A DNA stretch of 64,000 bases. Source: Terriglobia bacterium (GTDB lineage Bacteria; Acidobacteriota; Terriglobia; Bryobacterales; Bryobacteraceae). The stretch lies in the NCBI GenBank assembly GCA_021324615.1, contig JAJPIT010000003.1:1-64000 (forward strand), in the 5' to 3' direction. This document shows, one piece after another, positions 16,653 through 24,672 of the stretch. Each line of letters starts with the position of its first letter. Positions within the stretch are counted from its first letter, which is position 1. A program made the translations under genes and the position numbers. The notes under the pieces were generated by a model that was given only the letters and a program-made list of their open reading frames with translations, had not been told where the DNA came from and did not search any database.

Positions 16653-17963
16653 ATGTTTTTAGAAGAGTACGTTTCCGCTCTGCCGCGCATCGAGACCATG
16701 CGCTCGGCCGGGCGCATCCGCGAGCTGGTGGGACTGCTGGCGGCTTCCGATGGTCCGGCCGCGGCGCTCGGCGATTTATGCGAGATTCGCGCGGCGGGAA
16801 AGAGGCCGGTCCGCGCCCAGGTGGTCGGCTTCCGCGATGGCCGCGTGCTGCTGATGCCGCTGGAGGAAACCGGGGGCTTGCAGCCCGGCGATCTGGTGAT
16901 CGCCCGGCCGGACGCGGCGCGGATGGAGGCCGGAGGCGGCCTGCTGGGCCGCGTAATCGACGGCTTCGGCAAGCCCATCGACGGCGGTCCGGCCATCGCC
17001 GCCGAAGCGTCCTGCGACCTGTACGCCGCCGCGCCCGGACCGTTGGAGCGCGAACACATCACCGAGCCCCTGGTTACCGGCGTGCGCGCCATCGACAGCC
17101 TGCTGCCCATCGGCAAGGGCCAGCGCGTGGGCATTTTCGGCGGATCGGGCGTGGGCAAGAGCACTCTGCTCGGCGCCATGGCGCGGCACAACTCCGCCGA
17201 CGTGAGCGTCATCGCCCTGATCGGCGAGCGCAACCGCGAGGTGCGCGAATTTCTTGAAAAAGAGCTGAGCGCCGAGGGATTGAAACGCAGCGTGGTGGTG
17301 GTGGCCACTTCCGACATGCCGGCGCCGCTGCGCATCCGCGCCGCTTTCGTCGCGCTGGCCATCAGCGAATATTTTCGGGATCAGAACAAAAGCGTCCTGC
17401 TGGTGATGGATTCGGTGACGCGGCTGGCCATGGCGCAGCGCGAAATCGGGCTGGCCGCCGGCGAGCCTCCTTCGCAAAAAGGATACACGCCGAGCGTCTT
17501 CAACCTCCTGCCCAAGATCTTCGAACGCGCCGGGAATTTCAAAACCGGATCGATCACCGGATTTTTCACCGTCCTGGTCGAAGGCGACGACTTCAATGAG
17601 CCGGTCTGCGACGCCACGCGCGCCATTCTCGATGGCCACGTGATTCTCTCGCGCGAGCTCGGCGCGCGCGGCCACTATCCGGCCATTGACGTGCTCAATT
17701 CCGTGAGCCGCCTGGCCCATCGCATCGCCCCGCCGCAGCAGCGCGAGGCCGCCCGCAAGATTCGGGAAGCGCTCGCCGAATTTCAGCGCTCGGAGGATCT
17801 CATTAACCTCGGCGCCTACGCCGCCGGCTCCAATCCCAAGCTCGACGCGGCGATCCGCATCCGTCCCAAGCTCCTTGAATTCTTGCGGCAGGAGCCGGAG
17901 GTGTGCGAACCGATCGCGCAGACGGTCGCGAAGCTGAACGCGCTGGCGGGCCACACGGCATGA
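16653..17963 (+). CDS. fliI: Flagellum-specific ATPase FliI
   Basis: Hexameric F1-beta-like ATPase that energises flagellar type III export. Walker A is GGSGVGKST, Walker B is in VLLVMDSVTRLAMAQREIGL, and the PPSQKGYTPSVF segment is characteristic of type III ATPases. The 436-aa length fits the family. Its TGA overlaps the fliJ start (ATGA). Confidence 0.96.
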   Translation: MFLEEYVSALPRIETMRSAGRIRELVGLLAASDGPAAALGDLCEIRAAGKRPVRAQVVGFRDGRVLLMPLEETGGLQPGDLVIARPDAARMEAGGGLLGRVIDGFGKPIDGGPAIAAEASCDLYAAAPGPLEREHITEPLVTGVRAIDSLLPIGKGQRVGIFGGSGVGKSTLLGAMARHNSADVSVIALIGERNREVREFLEKELSAEGLKRSVVVVATSDMPAPLRIRAAFVALAISEYFRDQNKSVLLVMDSVTRLAMAQREIGLAAGEPPSQKGYTPSVFNLLPKIFERAGNFKTGSITGFFTVLVEGDDFNEPVCDATRAILDGHVILSRELGARGHYPAIDVLNSVSRLAHRIAPPQQREAARKIREALAEFQRSEDLINLGAYAAGSNPKLDAAIRIRPKLLEFLRQEPEVCEPIAQTVAKLNALAGHTA

Positions 17964-18397
17964 AGAAGTTCCACTTCCCGCTGGCCCGCGTCATCGATTG
18001 GCGGCGGGCGCAGGCGCGCCTGGAAGAAGCCAAACTGGAAGCGCTGTACGCCGAACTGCGCGCCTTGGAGGAGGCCGCAAACGCGCTGGCCCGGGACCGG
18101 GACGAGGCGGAAAAAAACATCGCCTCGCGCGGCGCCACGGGGGCCGACCTGATTCGCCTCGGCGACTTTCACCGCTTCACTCTGGCCGAGCGCGCGCGGC
18201 TCGAGGCGCAGCGCGCCGAGTGCGCCCGCCGCCTCGCCGCGCAGATGGAAACGCTCGCCGCCAGGCGCCGCGATCTCCGCCTGCTCGAACGGCTGAAGGA
18301 GCAAAAACTGGCCGCCTGGAACGCCGGGCTGAATCGCGAAATCGACGCGCAGGCCGAGGAATCCTACCTGGCGCGGTGGAATCGCCAGGGCCGTTGA
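17960..18397 (+). CDS. fliJ: Flagellar export protein FliJ
   Basis: Coiled-coil central stalk of the FliI ATPase. The ATG at 17960 (ATGA overlap with fliI) gives 145 aa starting MKKFHFPLARVIDWRRAQAR, the usual FliJ beginning. The remainder is almost entirely charged alpha-helix with heptad character, as expected for an antiparallel coiled coil. It is the last flagellar gene of the cluster; fliK, flgD and flgE, which often follow, are absent. Confidence 0.86.
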   Translation: MKKFHFPLARVIDWRRAQARLEEAKLEALYAELRALEEAANALARDRDEAEKNIASRGATGADLIRLGDFHRFTLAERARLEAQRAECARRLAAQMETLAARRRDLRLLERLKEQKLAAWNAGLNREIDAQAEESYLARWNRQGR

Positions 18398-18542
18398 TGC
18401 CAGTAACGGCGTTCGCGCCGTGACCCTCACCGGACGCCAGGTTTCAGCGGGCGGCGGTGTGCAGCAGACGGCGGGCGACCATGCGCTGGTGATCACCATC
18501 GACGGCGCCGCGTCCAATTCGGCGCTGGTATCCATCAACTAG
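18396..18542 (+). pseudogene. Possible 3' remnant of a TIGR03437-like acidobacterial protein gene
   Basis: Directly after fliJ, in another frame, an open segment ends at TAG 18540-18542 with GDHALVITIDGAASNSALVSIN. This resembles the very C-terminus of the IPT/TIG-like repeat domain common in Solibacter-type secreted proteins, where a G-x-x-x-V-x-V-x-G-x-x-S-N pattern is usual. No start codon with a ribosome site and no upstream domain are present, and the segment is under 50 codons. I take it as a truncated remnant. A chance resemblance is possible. Confidence 0.35.
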
Positions 18543-18569
18543 AAATGGGGAGCCGTGCGGCGGGTCCGG

Positions 18570-18575
18570 TAAAAT
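18570..18575 (+). promoter_or_regulatory. -10-like element (TAAAAT) five bases before the phosphofructokinase ATG
   Basis: TAAAAT ends five bases before the ATG at 18581, predicting transcription starting at or one base into the start codon. No ribosome binding sequence is present. It separates the phosphofructokinase unit from the flagellar operon. Confidence 0.4.
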
Positions 18576-18580
18576 AAATC

Positions 18581-19741
18581 ATGCCTACTCGCCGCATCGG
18601 CATTCTCACCGGAGGCGGAGACGTCCCGGGCCTCAACTCCGTCATCAAGGGCGTGGTGTACCGTGGAACCGAAAACGACTGCGAGGTGATCGGCATCCGC
18701 CGCGGCTGGGAAGGCCTGACCCATCTCAACTTCGACGATCCGGCAAGCGTCGAACATTACATCTGGCCCCTGAACCGCGAAAACACCCGCACCATCGACC
18801 GCTTCGGCGGAACCGTTCTGCATTCGACGCGCACCAATCCGTCGAAGATGAAAAAACTTCCCGATTTTCTCGCCAACTGCACCTTCCCGCAGAGCGGCGA
18901 CACCTGGGATCTCAGCTCGCAAGTCCTGCGAAATCTGGAGCGGTTGAGGCTCGATTACCTGATCGCCATCGGCGGCGACGACACGCTCAGCTACGCCGCG
19001 CGGCTCGATCAACTGGGAGTCAAGGTGATCGGCATTCCCAAGACCATGGACAACGACGTCCAGCACACCGAATATTGCATCGGATTTTCGACCGCGATCA
19101 CCCGCGCCACCGCGGCGATCGGACGCCAGAGAACCACCGTCGGATCGCACGAGCGCATCGGGATTTTTCGCATTTTCGGCCGGGACGCCGGATTTACCGC
19201 GCTTTATACCGCCTATGTCAGCTCGATCCGCTGCTGCATCCCGGAATTCAAAGTAAATCTTGAAAAGTTGATCGATTTGCTGCTCACCGAAAAGAGAGAC
19301 ACGCCCAGCAACTACGTGCTTCTGGTGATCTCGGAAGGCGCCAAATGGGAGGGCTATACCATTCAGGAATACGGCGAGCCGGACGCCTTCGGGCATCGGA
19401 AAAAGATGAGCGTCGGCGAGGCGCTGGCGGCGGAGATCCGCAAGCGCACCGCCGAAGAAAGCATCGTCAGCGACCTGACCTACGACCTGCGCAGCGGCGA
19501 ACCGGACTTCGTCGATAAAATGATCGCGACCACCTACGGCAACATGGCGCTTGAAGCGGTGCTCAAAGGGCAGAGCGGGACCATGGCGGCGCTGGTGGCG
19601 GGCTGCTACACGATGGTGCCGATTCCCGATCCCAAACTGGGGCCGCGCAAAGTGGACGTCGCCACCATGTACAACACGGACCGCTACCGGCCCAGCTACG
19701 CCAACAAAGCCGGTATGCCGATCTTCCTCACCCGCGCGTGA
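18581..19741 (+). CDS. pfp: 6-phosphofructokinase, probably PPi-dependent
   Basis: Glycolytic enzyme phosphorylating fructose 6-phosphate. The phosphoryl-donor site reads GGDDT at residues 131-135, and the catalytic segment reads PKTMDND at 153-159. In ATP-dependent enzymes these are usually GGDGS and PGTIDND. Asp in place of the last Gly of GGDG, together with Lys before TxDND, is the accepted signature of pyrophosphate-dependent enzymes, which work reversibly. The N-terminal loop reads GGGDVPGLNS. The length of 386 aa fits a single-domain group II/III enzyme. A methyltransferase gene follows with a GTGA overlap, so the two are translationally coupled. Donor specificity is inferred from residues only. 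Confidence 0.88.
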   Translation: MPTRRIGILTGGGDVPGLNSVIKGVVYRGTENDCEVIGIRRGWEGLTHLNFDDPASVEHYIWPLNRENTRTIDRFGGTVLHSTRTNPSKMKKLPDFLANCTFPQSGDTWDLSSQVLRNLERLRLDYLIAIGGDDTLSYAARLDQLGVKVIGIPKTMDNDVQHTEYCIGFSTAITRATAAIGRQRTTVGSHERIGIFRIFGRDAGFTALYTAYVSSIRCCIPEFKVNLEKLIDLLLTEKRDTPSNYVLLVISEGAKWEGYTIQEYGEPDAFGHRKKMSVGEALAAEIRKRTAEESIVSDLTYDLRSGEPDFVDKMIATTYGNMALEAVLKGQSGTMAALVAGCYTMVPIPDPKLGPRKVDVATMYNTDRYRPSYANKAGMPIFLTRA

Positions 19742-20361
19742 ACTGGCTTTCGCGCTTTCGGTCCAAAATCGATCCGGCGGAGATTCGCGAATACTTCAAT
19801 CGCGCCGCCGCCGACGAGGAGCATTACCCCTCGACCATCGATCCGCGGATTTTCCACGTCAAGCTGGTGCTGGAACACTTAGGCGACGCCGCGGGCCGCC
19901 GGGTGGCCGATATCGGCTGCGGCAAAGGCCGCTTTGCGCGGATCGTAAAAGAAAGACATCCGGGCGCGGATGTGGTGGCCGTCGATCTGGCCGAAGCCAT
20001 GCTCGCCTGCGTGCCCTGCGGCATTCACCGCGTTGCGGCGACCATGACCTGCCTACCCTTCGCCTCCGCGTCCTTCGACGGCGCCTACGCCACCGAATCG
20101 CTCGAGCACGCCGTGGATATCCCGCGCGCCGTCTCCGAGCTGTGCCGCATCGTCCAGCCCGGCGGTCGCATCGTCATCATCGATAAGAATCGCGAGGCGT
20201 GGGGACGCCTCGAAACTCCGCAATGGGAACAGTGGTTCACCCGCAAGCAGATCGAAAAGCTGCTTTCGCGGGATTGCCGCGAAGTCCGCAGCCGGCCGAT
20301 TTCCTATTGGGAAGACGTCGAGCCGGACGGGCTGTTTCTGGCCTGGCTCGCCGTGAAGTGA
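19738..20361 (+). CDS. Class I SAM-dependent methyltransferase
   Basis: A 207-aa methyltransferase of the Methyltransf_11/UbiE-like type. Motif I is VADIGCGKGRFA, motif II VVAVDLAEAML, and the post-motif segment reads LPFASASFDGAYATESLEH. Its GTG start overlaps the stop of the phosphofructokinase gene by four bases (GTGA), which indicates translational coupling but no obvious metabolic link. The substrate is unknown; the layout resembles small-molecule or lipid methyltransferases. Confidence 0.82.
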   Translation: MNWLSRFRSKIDPAEIREYFNRAAADEEHYPSTIDPRIFHVKLVLEHLGDAAGRRVADIGCGKGRFARIVKERHPGADVVAVDLAEAMLACVPCGIHRVAATMTCLPFASASFDGAYATESLEHAVDIPRAVSELCRIVQPGGRIVIIDKNREAWGRLETPQWEQWFTRKQIEKLLSRDCREVRSRPISYWEDVEPDGLFLAWLAVK

Positions 20362-20392
20362 TTTTTTAGGAAACCAAATCGCGGAATCGCCG

Positions 20393-20411
20393 TATTATCT
20401 CCCGAAGGAGG
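20393..20411 (+). promoter_or_regulatory. TATTAT -10 element and strong Shine-Dalgarno before a small secreted protein
   Basis: TATTAT at 20393-20398 is followed by AAGGAGG at 20405-20411 and the ATG at 20416. The predicted transcription start falls at about 20405, so the 5' leader would consist almost only of the ribosome binding site. This is the strongest Shine-Dalgarno sequence I noticed in the window. Confidence 0.55.
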
Positions 20412-20415
20412 GTGG

Positions 20416-20679
20416 ATGAAGCTTGCGTTGATTCTGAGCATGCTGCTGGCGATTCCGGTCTTGGCGGCGTCCTGCGATGGCCGGGCGGAGGCTCGCCGCT
20501 TTCGCGCCGAGATGCGGCGCGAAGCCGCGCAACTGCGCCATGAAGCGTTCCAGATGAGGATGGATGCGATGCGCGAGGCGCGCCAGGCGCGGGAGGAAGC
20601 GCGCCGCGAACGCATTCGCGCGCGCGAGCAAGCGCGGCGCGAGGCGCGGGAGTTTCGCCGGTCCCTGCGCGATTGGTAA
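20416..20679 (+). CDS. Small secreted protein with a highly charged single helix (87 aa)
   Basis: Unrecognised. The N-terminus is a signal peptide (MKLALILSMLLAIPVLA, cleavage before or near ASCDGR). The rest, about 68 residues, is almost only Arg, Glu, Ala, Gln and Met with no Pro or Gly after the first few positions. Examples are REARQAREEARRERIRAREQ and AQLRHEAFQMRMDAM. The i/i+4 spacing of Arg and Glu suggests a stable single alpha-helix or coiled coil in the periplasm. The very strong ribosome binding site supports a real, well-translated gene. A lone Cys near the signal cleavage site (AASC) could also make it a lipoprotein. A periplasmic chaperone-like role (compare Skp or CpxP/Spy, which are also helical) is speculation. 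Confidence 0.72.
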   Translation: MKLALILSMLLAIPVLAASCDGRAEARRFRAEMRREAAQLRHEAFQMRMDAMREARQAREEARRERIRAREQARREAREFRRSLRDW

Positions 20680-20718
20680 CTGCTATTCTCGCCCGCCGGC
20701 CGCCTGCGTGATAATACG

Positions 20719-20743
20719 GAAAAGCGCATGAAAACCGCTTTTC
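20719..20743 (+). repeat. Inverted repeat GAAAAGCG / CGCTTTTC
   Basis: An eight-base perfect inverted repeat with a nine-base loop lies between the small secreted protein gene and the penicillin-acylase gene. It follows a GATAAT sequence (20710-20715) that could be a -10 element. It may be a hairpin in the leader of the acylase transcript or an operator; it lacks the layout of an intrinsic terminator. Confidence 0.35.
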
Positions 20744-20813
20744 TGCCGCGGGAACGCGTTCAAAATCAAACTTTCGGCGGTCCGCGGCGTCTGCGCCGGA
20801 CAGGAGGCCCCGG

Positions 20814-23213
20814 ATGAGAAATACCTTCGTCGCGCCCGTTCTCTTGCTGCTCGCCGCGCCCGGATGGACGGCTCCCGCCTCGCAGACGCTTTCGCTTTCC
20901 GGACTCCAGCAGCCGGTCGAAATCATCAAGGATCACTGGGGCATCTCGCATATCTACGCCCGGAACGAGCACGATCTGTTCTTCGCCCAGGGCTACAATG
21001 TCGCGCGCGACCGTCTGTTCCAGCTCGAAATGTGGCGGCGCCAGGCGACCGGAACGGTGGCGGAAATTCTCGGCAAAAAAGAGCTGAAGCGCGATATCGG
21101 CAACCGGCTTTTCCGCTTTCGCGGAGATCTCAATCAGGAGCTGAACTGGTATCATCCGCGCGGCGGTGCGATCATCGCCGCCTTCGTCGAGGGAATTAAC
21201 GCTTATATCGCGGAAACCGAGCGCAACCCCTCGCTGCTGCCCCTCGATTTCAAGATGCTTGGCATCCAGCCGGGCAGATGGACCAGCGCCGTCGTCATTT
21301 CGCGCTTCAACGGCCTGCTCGGCAATATCGAACAGGAGCTGAACATGGCGCTGGCGGTGCGCGCCATCGGCGCCGGAAAGGTGAAGGATATCGACTATTT
21401 CCAGCCCGCGAATCCGAACCTCGAAATTGACCCCGCCATCGACGCCTCACTGCTGACCAAGGACATTCTGGATCTTTACCGCGCCTATCGCACGCCACTC
21501 AAGTTCACACCCGATGAGCTGGTGGCGGAATATCGCAATCCGAAAAACACGGCGCGGCTCGAACTGCCGTTCTCCCCGGTCGACCTCAGCCGGCGCCGGG
21601 AGGATATCGGCAGCAACAACTGGGTGGTGAGCGGCGGACTTACCGAAAGCGGCTATCCGCTGCTGATGAACGATCCGCACCGGGTGCAGGAAGCGCCGTC
21701 GCTGCGCTATTGGGTGCATCTGGTGGCGCCCGGCTGGAACGTGATCGGCGGCGGCGAGCCCGCGCTTCCCGGCGTCTCCATCGGGCATAACGATTTCGGC
21801 GCGTGGGGTCTGACGATTTTCGGCACCGATAGCGAGGACCTCTACGTCTACGACACCAATCCGGAAAACCCCAACCAATATCGCTATCGGAACGAGTGGG
21901 AATCCATGGACATCGTCCGTGAAACGATTCCGGTGAAAGGCGAATCCCCGGTTGCGGTCGAGCTGAAGTACACCCGGCATGGCCCCGTGGTGTTCGAGGA
22001 CCGGGCGCATCATAAAGCCTACGCCGTGCGCGCGGCCTGGCGGGAGATCGGCGGGGCTCCTTATCTGGCGAGCCTGCGCATGGACCAGGCGCATAGCTGG
22101 CGGGAGTTCCGCGACGCCTGCGCCTATAGCCGCATTCCCGCCGAAAATATGTTGTGGGCCGATCGCGACGGCAACATCGGCTATCAGGCGGTGGGCATCG
22201 CGCCGCAGCGGCCGAACTGGAGCGGCCTGGTTCCGGTCCCCGGCGACGGCCGTTATGAATGGGACGGCTATCTTCCCATCAAGGCCCTGCCGAACGTCCT
22301 GAATCCACAAAAAGGTTTTTATAACACCTCAAACGAATACCAGATCCCGCCGGATTGGCCGTATAAGGAAGCGCTGCATTACACCTGGGCCGATCCCTAC
22401 CGCGCCCAAAGCGTCGCAGAGGTTTTGGGCTCCGGCCGCAAATTTTCGGTGGCCGATATGGTCCAGCTTCAGAACAATAATCTGTCGATCCCGGCGCGCA
22501 GCCTGGTGCCGCTGCTGGCCGATCTCGATATCGCCAGCACTGCGGCGCAAAAAGCGGCGGAGCGGCTGCTGCACTGGAATTTTTGGCTCGACCGCGATTC
22601 CGTCGCGGCCGGGATTTACGAGATGTTCCAGCGGCGCCTGCTGGCGAATGTCCGCGAAGTGGTGGTTCCCAAGCAAGCGCGGGCCTTTATCGGAACGCCG
22701 CCGATGACGCGCATCGTGAGCTGGATGCAGGCGCCGGACGGACGCTTTGGAAGCGATCCCATCGCCGGCCGGAACGCTCTTCTGGTCAGGAGTCTGGAAG
22801 AAGCGGTGGAGGAGTTGTCCCGCCGGCTCGGCCCGGATATGGAAAAATGGACGCTCGGAGCCTATCACTACGCGCGCATCTTGAGCCCGATGAGCGACGC
22901 GGTGCGCCCGGATCTGCGCGACAAATTTGACGTCGGCCATTTCCCGCGCGGCGGCGACAGCTACACCGTAACTGCGACCGGCGGCGGCGATAATCAAACC
23001 TCCGGCGGATCGTTCAAAATGATCGCCGATACCGGGGATTGGGACAACTCCGTAGGTTTGAATAATCCGGGCCAGTCCGGCGACCCCGACGATCCGCACT
23101 ATCGCGACCTGTACGAACTGTGGGCGCGCGGCAAGTATTTTCCGATTTTCTATTCGCGCGCGAAAATCGATTCGGTGGCGGAAAAAGTGTTTACGCTAAA
23201 GCCGGCCAACTGA
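20814..23213 (+). CDS. Penicillin acylase family N-terminal nucleophile hydrolase
   Basis: Exported amidase precursor of 799 aa that would be cleaved autocatalytically into alpha and beta chains. Residues 1-20 form a signal peptide (VAPVLLLLAAPGWTAPAS). The alpha chain has FFAQGYNVARDRLFQLEMWR, typical of the family. The beta chain would begin at Ser267 in DIGSNNWVVSG, the catalytic N-terminal serine. Downstream NDPH and the HNDFGAWGLT segment line the active site, and oxyanion residues are expected in the NTSNEYQIP region. An SD-like GGAGG lies at suitable distance from the ATG. The substrate may be acyl-homoserine lactones, a beta-lactam or another amide; this cannot be decided from sequence. 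Confidence 0.93.
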   Translation: MRNTFVAPVLLLLAAPGWTAPASQTLSLSGLQQPVEIIKDHWGISHIYARNEHDLFFAQGYNVARDRLFQLEMWRRQATGTVAEILGKKELKRDIGNRLFRFRGDLNQELNWYHPRGGAIIAAFVEGINAYIAETERNPSLLPLDFKMLGIQPGRWTSAVVISRFNGLLGNIEQELNMALAVRAIGAGKVKDIDYFQPANPNLEIDPAIDASLLTKDILDLYRAYRTPLKFTPDELVAEYRNPKNTARLELPFSPVDLSRRREDIGSNNWVVSGGLTESGYPLLMNDPHRVQEAPSLRYWVHLVAPGWNVIGGGEPALPGVSIGHNDFGAWGLTIFGTDSEDLYVYDTNPENPNQYRYRNEWESMDIVRETIPVKGESPVAVELKYTRHGPVVFEDRAHHKAYAVRAAWREIGGAPYLASLRMDQAHSWREFRDACAYSRIPAENMLWADRDGNIGYQAVGIAPQRPNWSGLVPVPGDGRYEWDGYLPIKALPNVLNPQKGFYNTSNEYQIPPDWPYKEALHYTWADPYRAQSVAEVLGSGRKFSVADMVQLQNNNLSIPARSLVPLLADLDIASTAAQKAAERLLHWNFWLDRDSVAAGIYEMFQRRLLANVREVVVPKQARAFIGTPPMTRIVSWMQAPDGRFGSDPIAGRNALLVRSLEEAVEELSRRLGPDMEKWTLGAYHYARILSPMSDAVRPDLRDKFDVGHFPRGGDSYTVTATGGGDNQTSGGSFKMIADTGDWDNSVGLNNPGQSGDPDDPHYRDLYELWARGKYFPIFYSRAKIDSVAEKVFTLKPAN

Positions 23214-23258
23214 ACTTTTTGAGCCGCGGATTCCGCCTCCGCGCGCTTGGAGCGAAGC

Positions 23259-24668
23259 TCAGCGGGAATCTCTGGCGCGGATCGCCAGGTCCGCGGAGAT
23301 GGCATAGGGCGCCGCCGATTCGCCGCAGGCAGGCAGGCTGCGGCCGGCATAATAATTCAGGCCATACACCCACTCGCGGCGAAGGTCCGGGGCGAGGCAG
23401 GCGCTGCCGATTTCCGCCCGATGCGCGCGCCAGAAAGCGCGGACCGAAACCTGGCGGTCGAGCGCCGGCAGGGTGGTGCCTTTAAGATAGGTGACGCCGA
23501 ACAGCACCGCCATTCCGGCGGCGATCATCGCCAGATTGGGCTTCTCCATCCAGAAGAGCCACCAGACAACGCCCGCGGCGATCAGAAACGGCAGGGCCGG
23601 AAACGCGGCGAAGCGGGCGCGGCGAAATCCGGAAAGCAGCGCCGCCGGCAGCGCGGCGGAGATCATCGGCAGCAGCAGCAGCGGCAGCATGGCGGAGGCC
23701 AGCCACCACTTCGCCGCCGCTCCGGCCTTTTCGATTCCCGCGGCGAGCACGATCGCAAGCGGCGGCAGCAGCGGGAGCGCATAACCGGGCAATTTGTTTT
23801 TCGCGATCGAGAAAAACGCAAGCGCGAACAAAAGCCACACGGCAAAAAACCGGAGGCGGACGTCGTCCCACAATTTTTTTCGCGCGAGCAGACCCACCAG
23901 CGGCGTCCAGGGGAACAGGCCGGCCAGCAGGATTGGAAGATAAAACCAGACCGGCTGCACGTGCTGCAACTCCGGCGAAGAGAAGCGCAGAACCTGTTGT
24001 TTCCAGAAATAATCCCGCCAGAACGCGCTGCCGTTTCGCGCCCAGCACAGCAGATGCCAGGGCGCGGCGGCGGCGAGGCAACCGGCGAGAATCGCCAGAC
24101 GCTTGCCGCGCGCGATCAGAAACGCGGGGACGAACAGCACCGCCGGCACGAAGGCCTTGGCCAGAATGGCCAGGCCGAGCAGAACGCCGGCGATAAATCC
24201 ATGCGCGCGCCTGCCCGGCAGAACTTCCCCAAAAAGCGCGAGCAGCATCGCCGCGGTGAAAAACGCCGCCATCGGCAGATCGGTCACGGCGACGTAGCTG
24301 TAGGCCAGCCAGCCGGCGGAGGTGGCGAGAATGGTCGAGGCGGCGAGGGCCAGGCGCGGGGAAAATTCGCGCGCGACCAGGTGGAAGAAAAATACGATAA
24401 ACGCGATGCTGAGCAGCGCGACCGGCAGGCGCGCGGCCCATTCATCGGGCAGCCGGGCCAGGCGGCCGAGCGCGATCATCCAGTAAAGCAGCGGCGGTTT
24501 TTCAAACCACGGCGCTCCGTCGAGCACCGGGGTGATGAAATCGTGGGTGCGCGCCATCTCGCGGCCGATGGAGGCGTAGCGAGGCTCGTCCGGCGCCAGA
24601 AAACCGGCGCTCCCCAGGCCGAGCAGATACAGCGCCAGAAGCGGGAAAAACAGCCAGAATCGCGGCAA
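23259..24668 (-). CDS. ArnT/PMT-like membrane glycosyltransferase (GT83-type)
   Basis: Polytopic inner-membrane transferase using a polyprenyl-phosphate sugar donor. The N-terminal periplasmic loop has FLAPDEPRYASIGREM, whose DEPRYA is the catalytic Asp/Glu motif of ArnT-like enzymes. FEKPPLLYWMIAL and about twelve hydrophobic helices follow. The soluble C-terminal domain is short (469 aa total against 550 in E. coli ArnT). The start is TTG 24668, supported by TATACT exactly six bases upstream, inside the end of the APC permease gene. Its position beside heptosyltransferase genes suggests lipid A or LPS core decoration. Confidence 0.87.
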   Translation of the reverse strand: MPRFWLFFPLLALYLLGLGSAGFLAPDEPRYASIGREMARTHDFITPVLDGAPWFEKPPLLYWMIALGRLARLPDEWAARLPVALLSIAFIVFFFHLVAREFSPRLALAASTILATSAGWLAYSYVAVTDLPMAAFFTAAMLLALFGEVLPGRRAHGFIAGVLLGLAILAKAFVPAVLFVPAFLIARGKRLAILAGCLAAAAPWHLLCWARNGSAFWRDYFWKQQVLRFSSPELQHVQPVWFYLPILLAGLFPWTPLVGLLARKKLWDDVRLRFFAVWLLFALAFFSIAKNKLPGYALPLLPPLAIVLAAGIEKAGAAAKWWLASAMLPLLLLPMISAALPAALLSGFRRARFAAFPALPFLIAAGVVWWLFWMEKPNLAMIAAGMAVLFGVTYLKGTTLPALDRQVSVRAFWRAHRAEIGSACLAPDLRREWVYGLNYYAGRSLPACGESAAPYAISADLAIRARDSR

Positions 24669-24672
24669 TACT

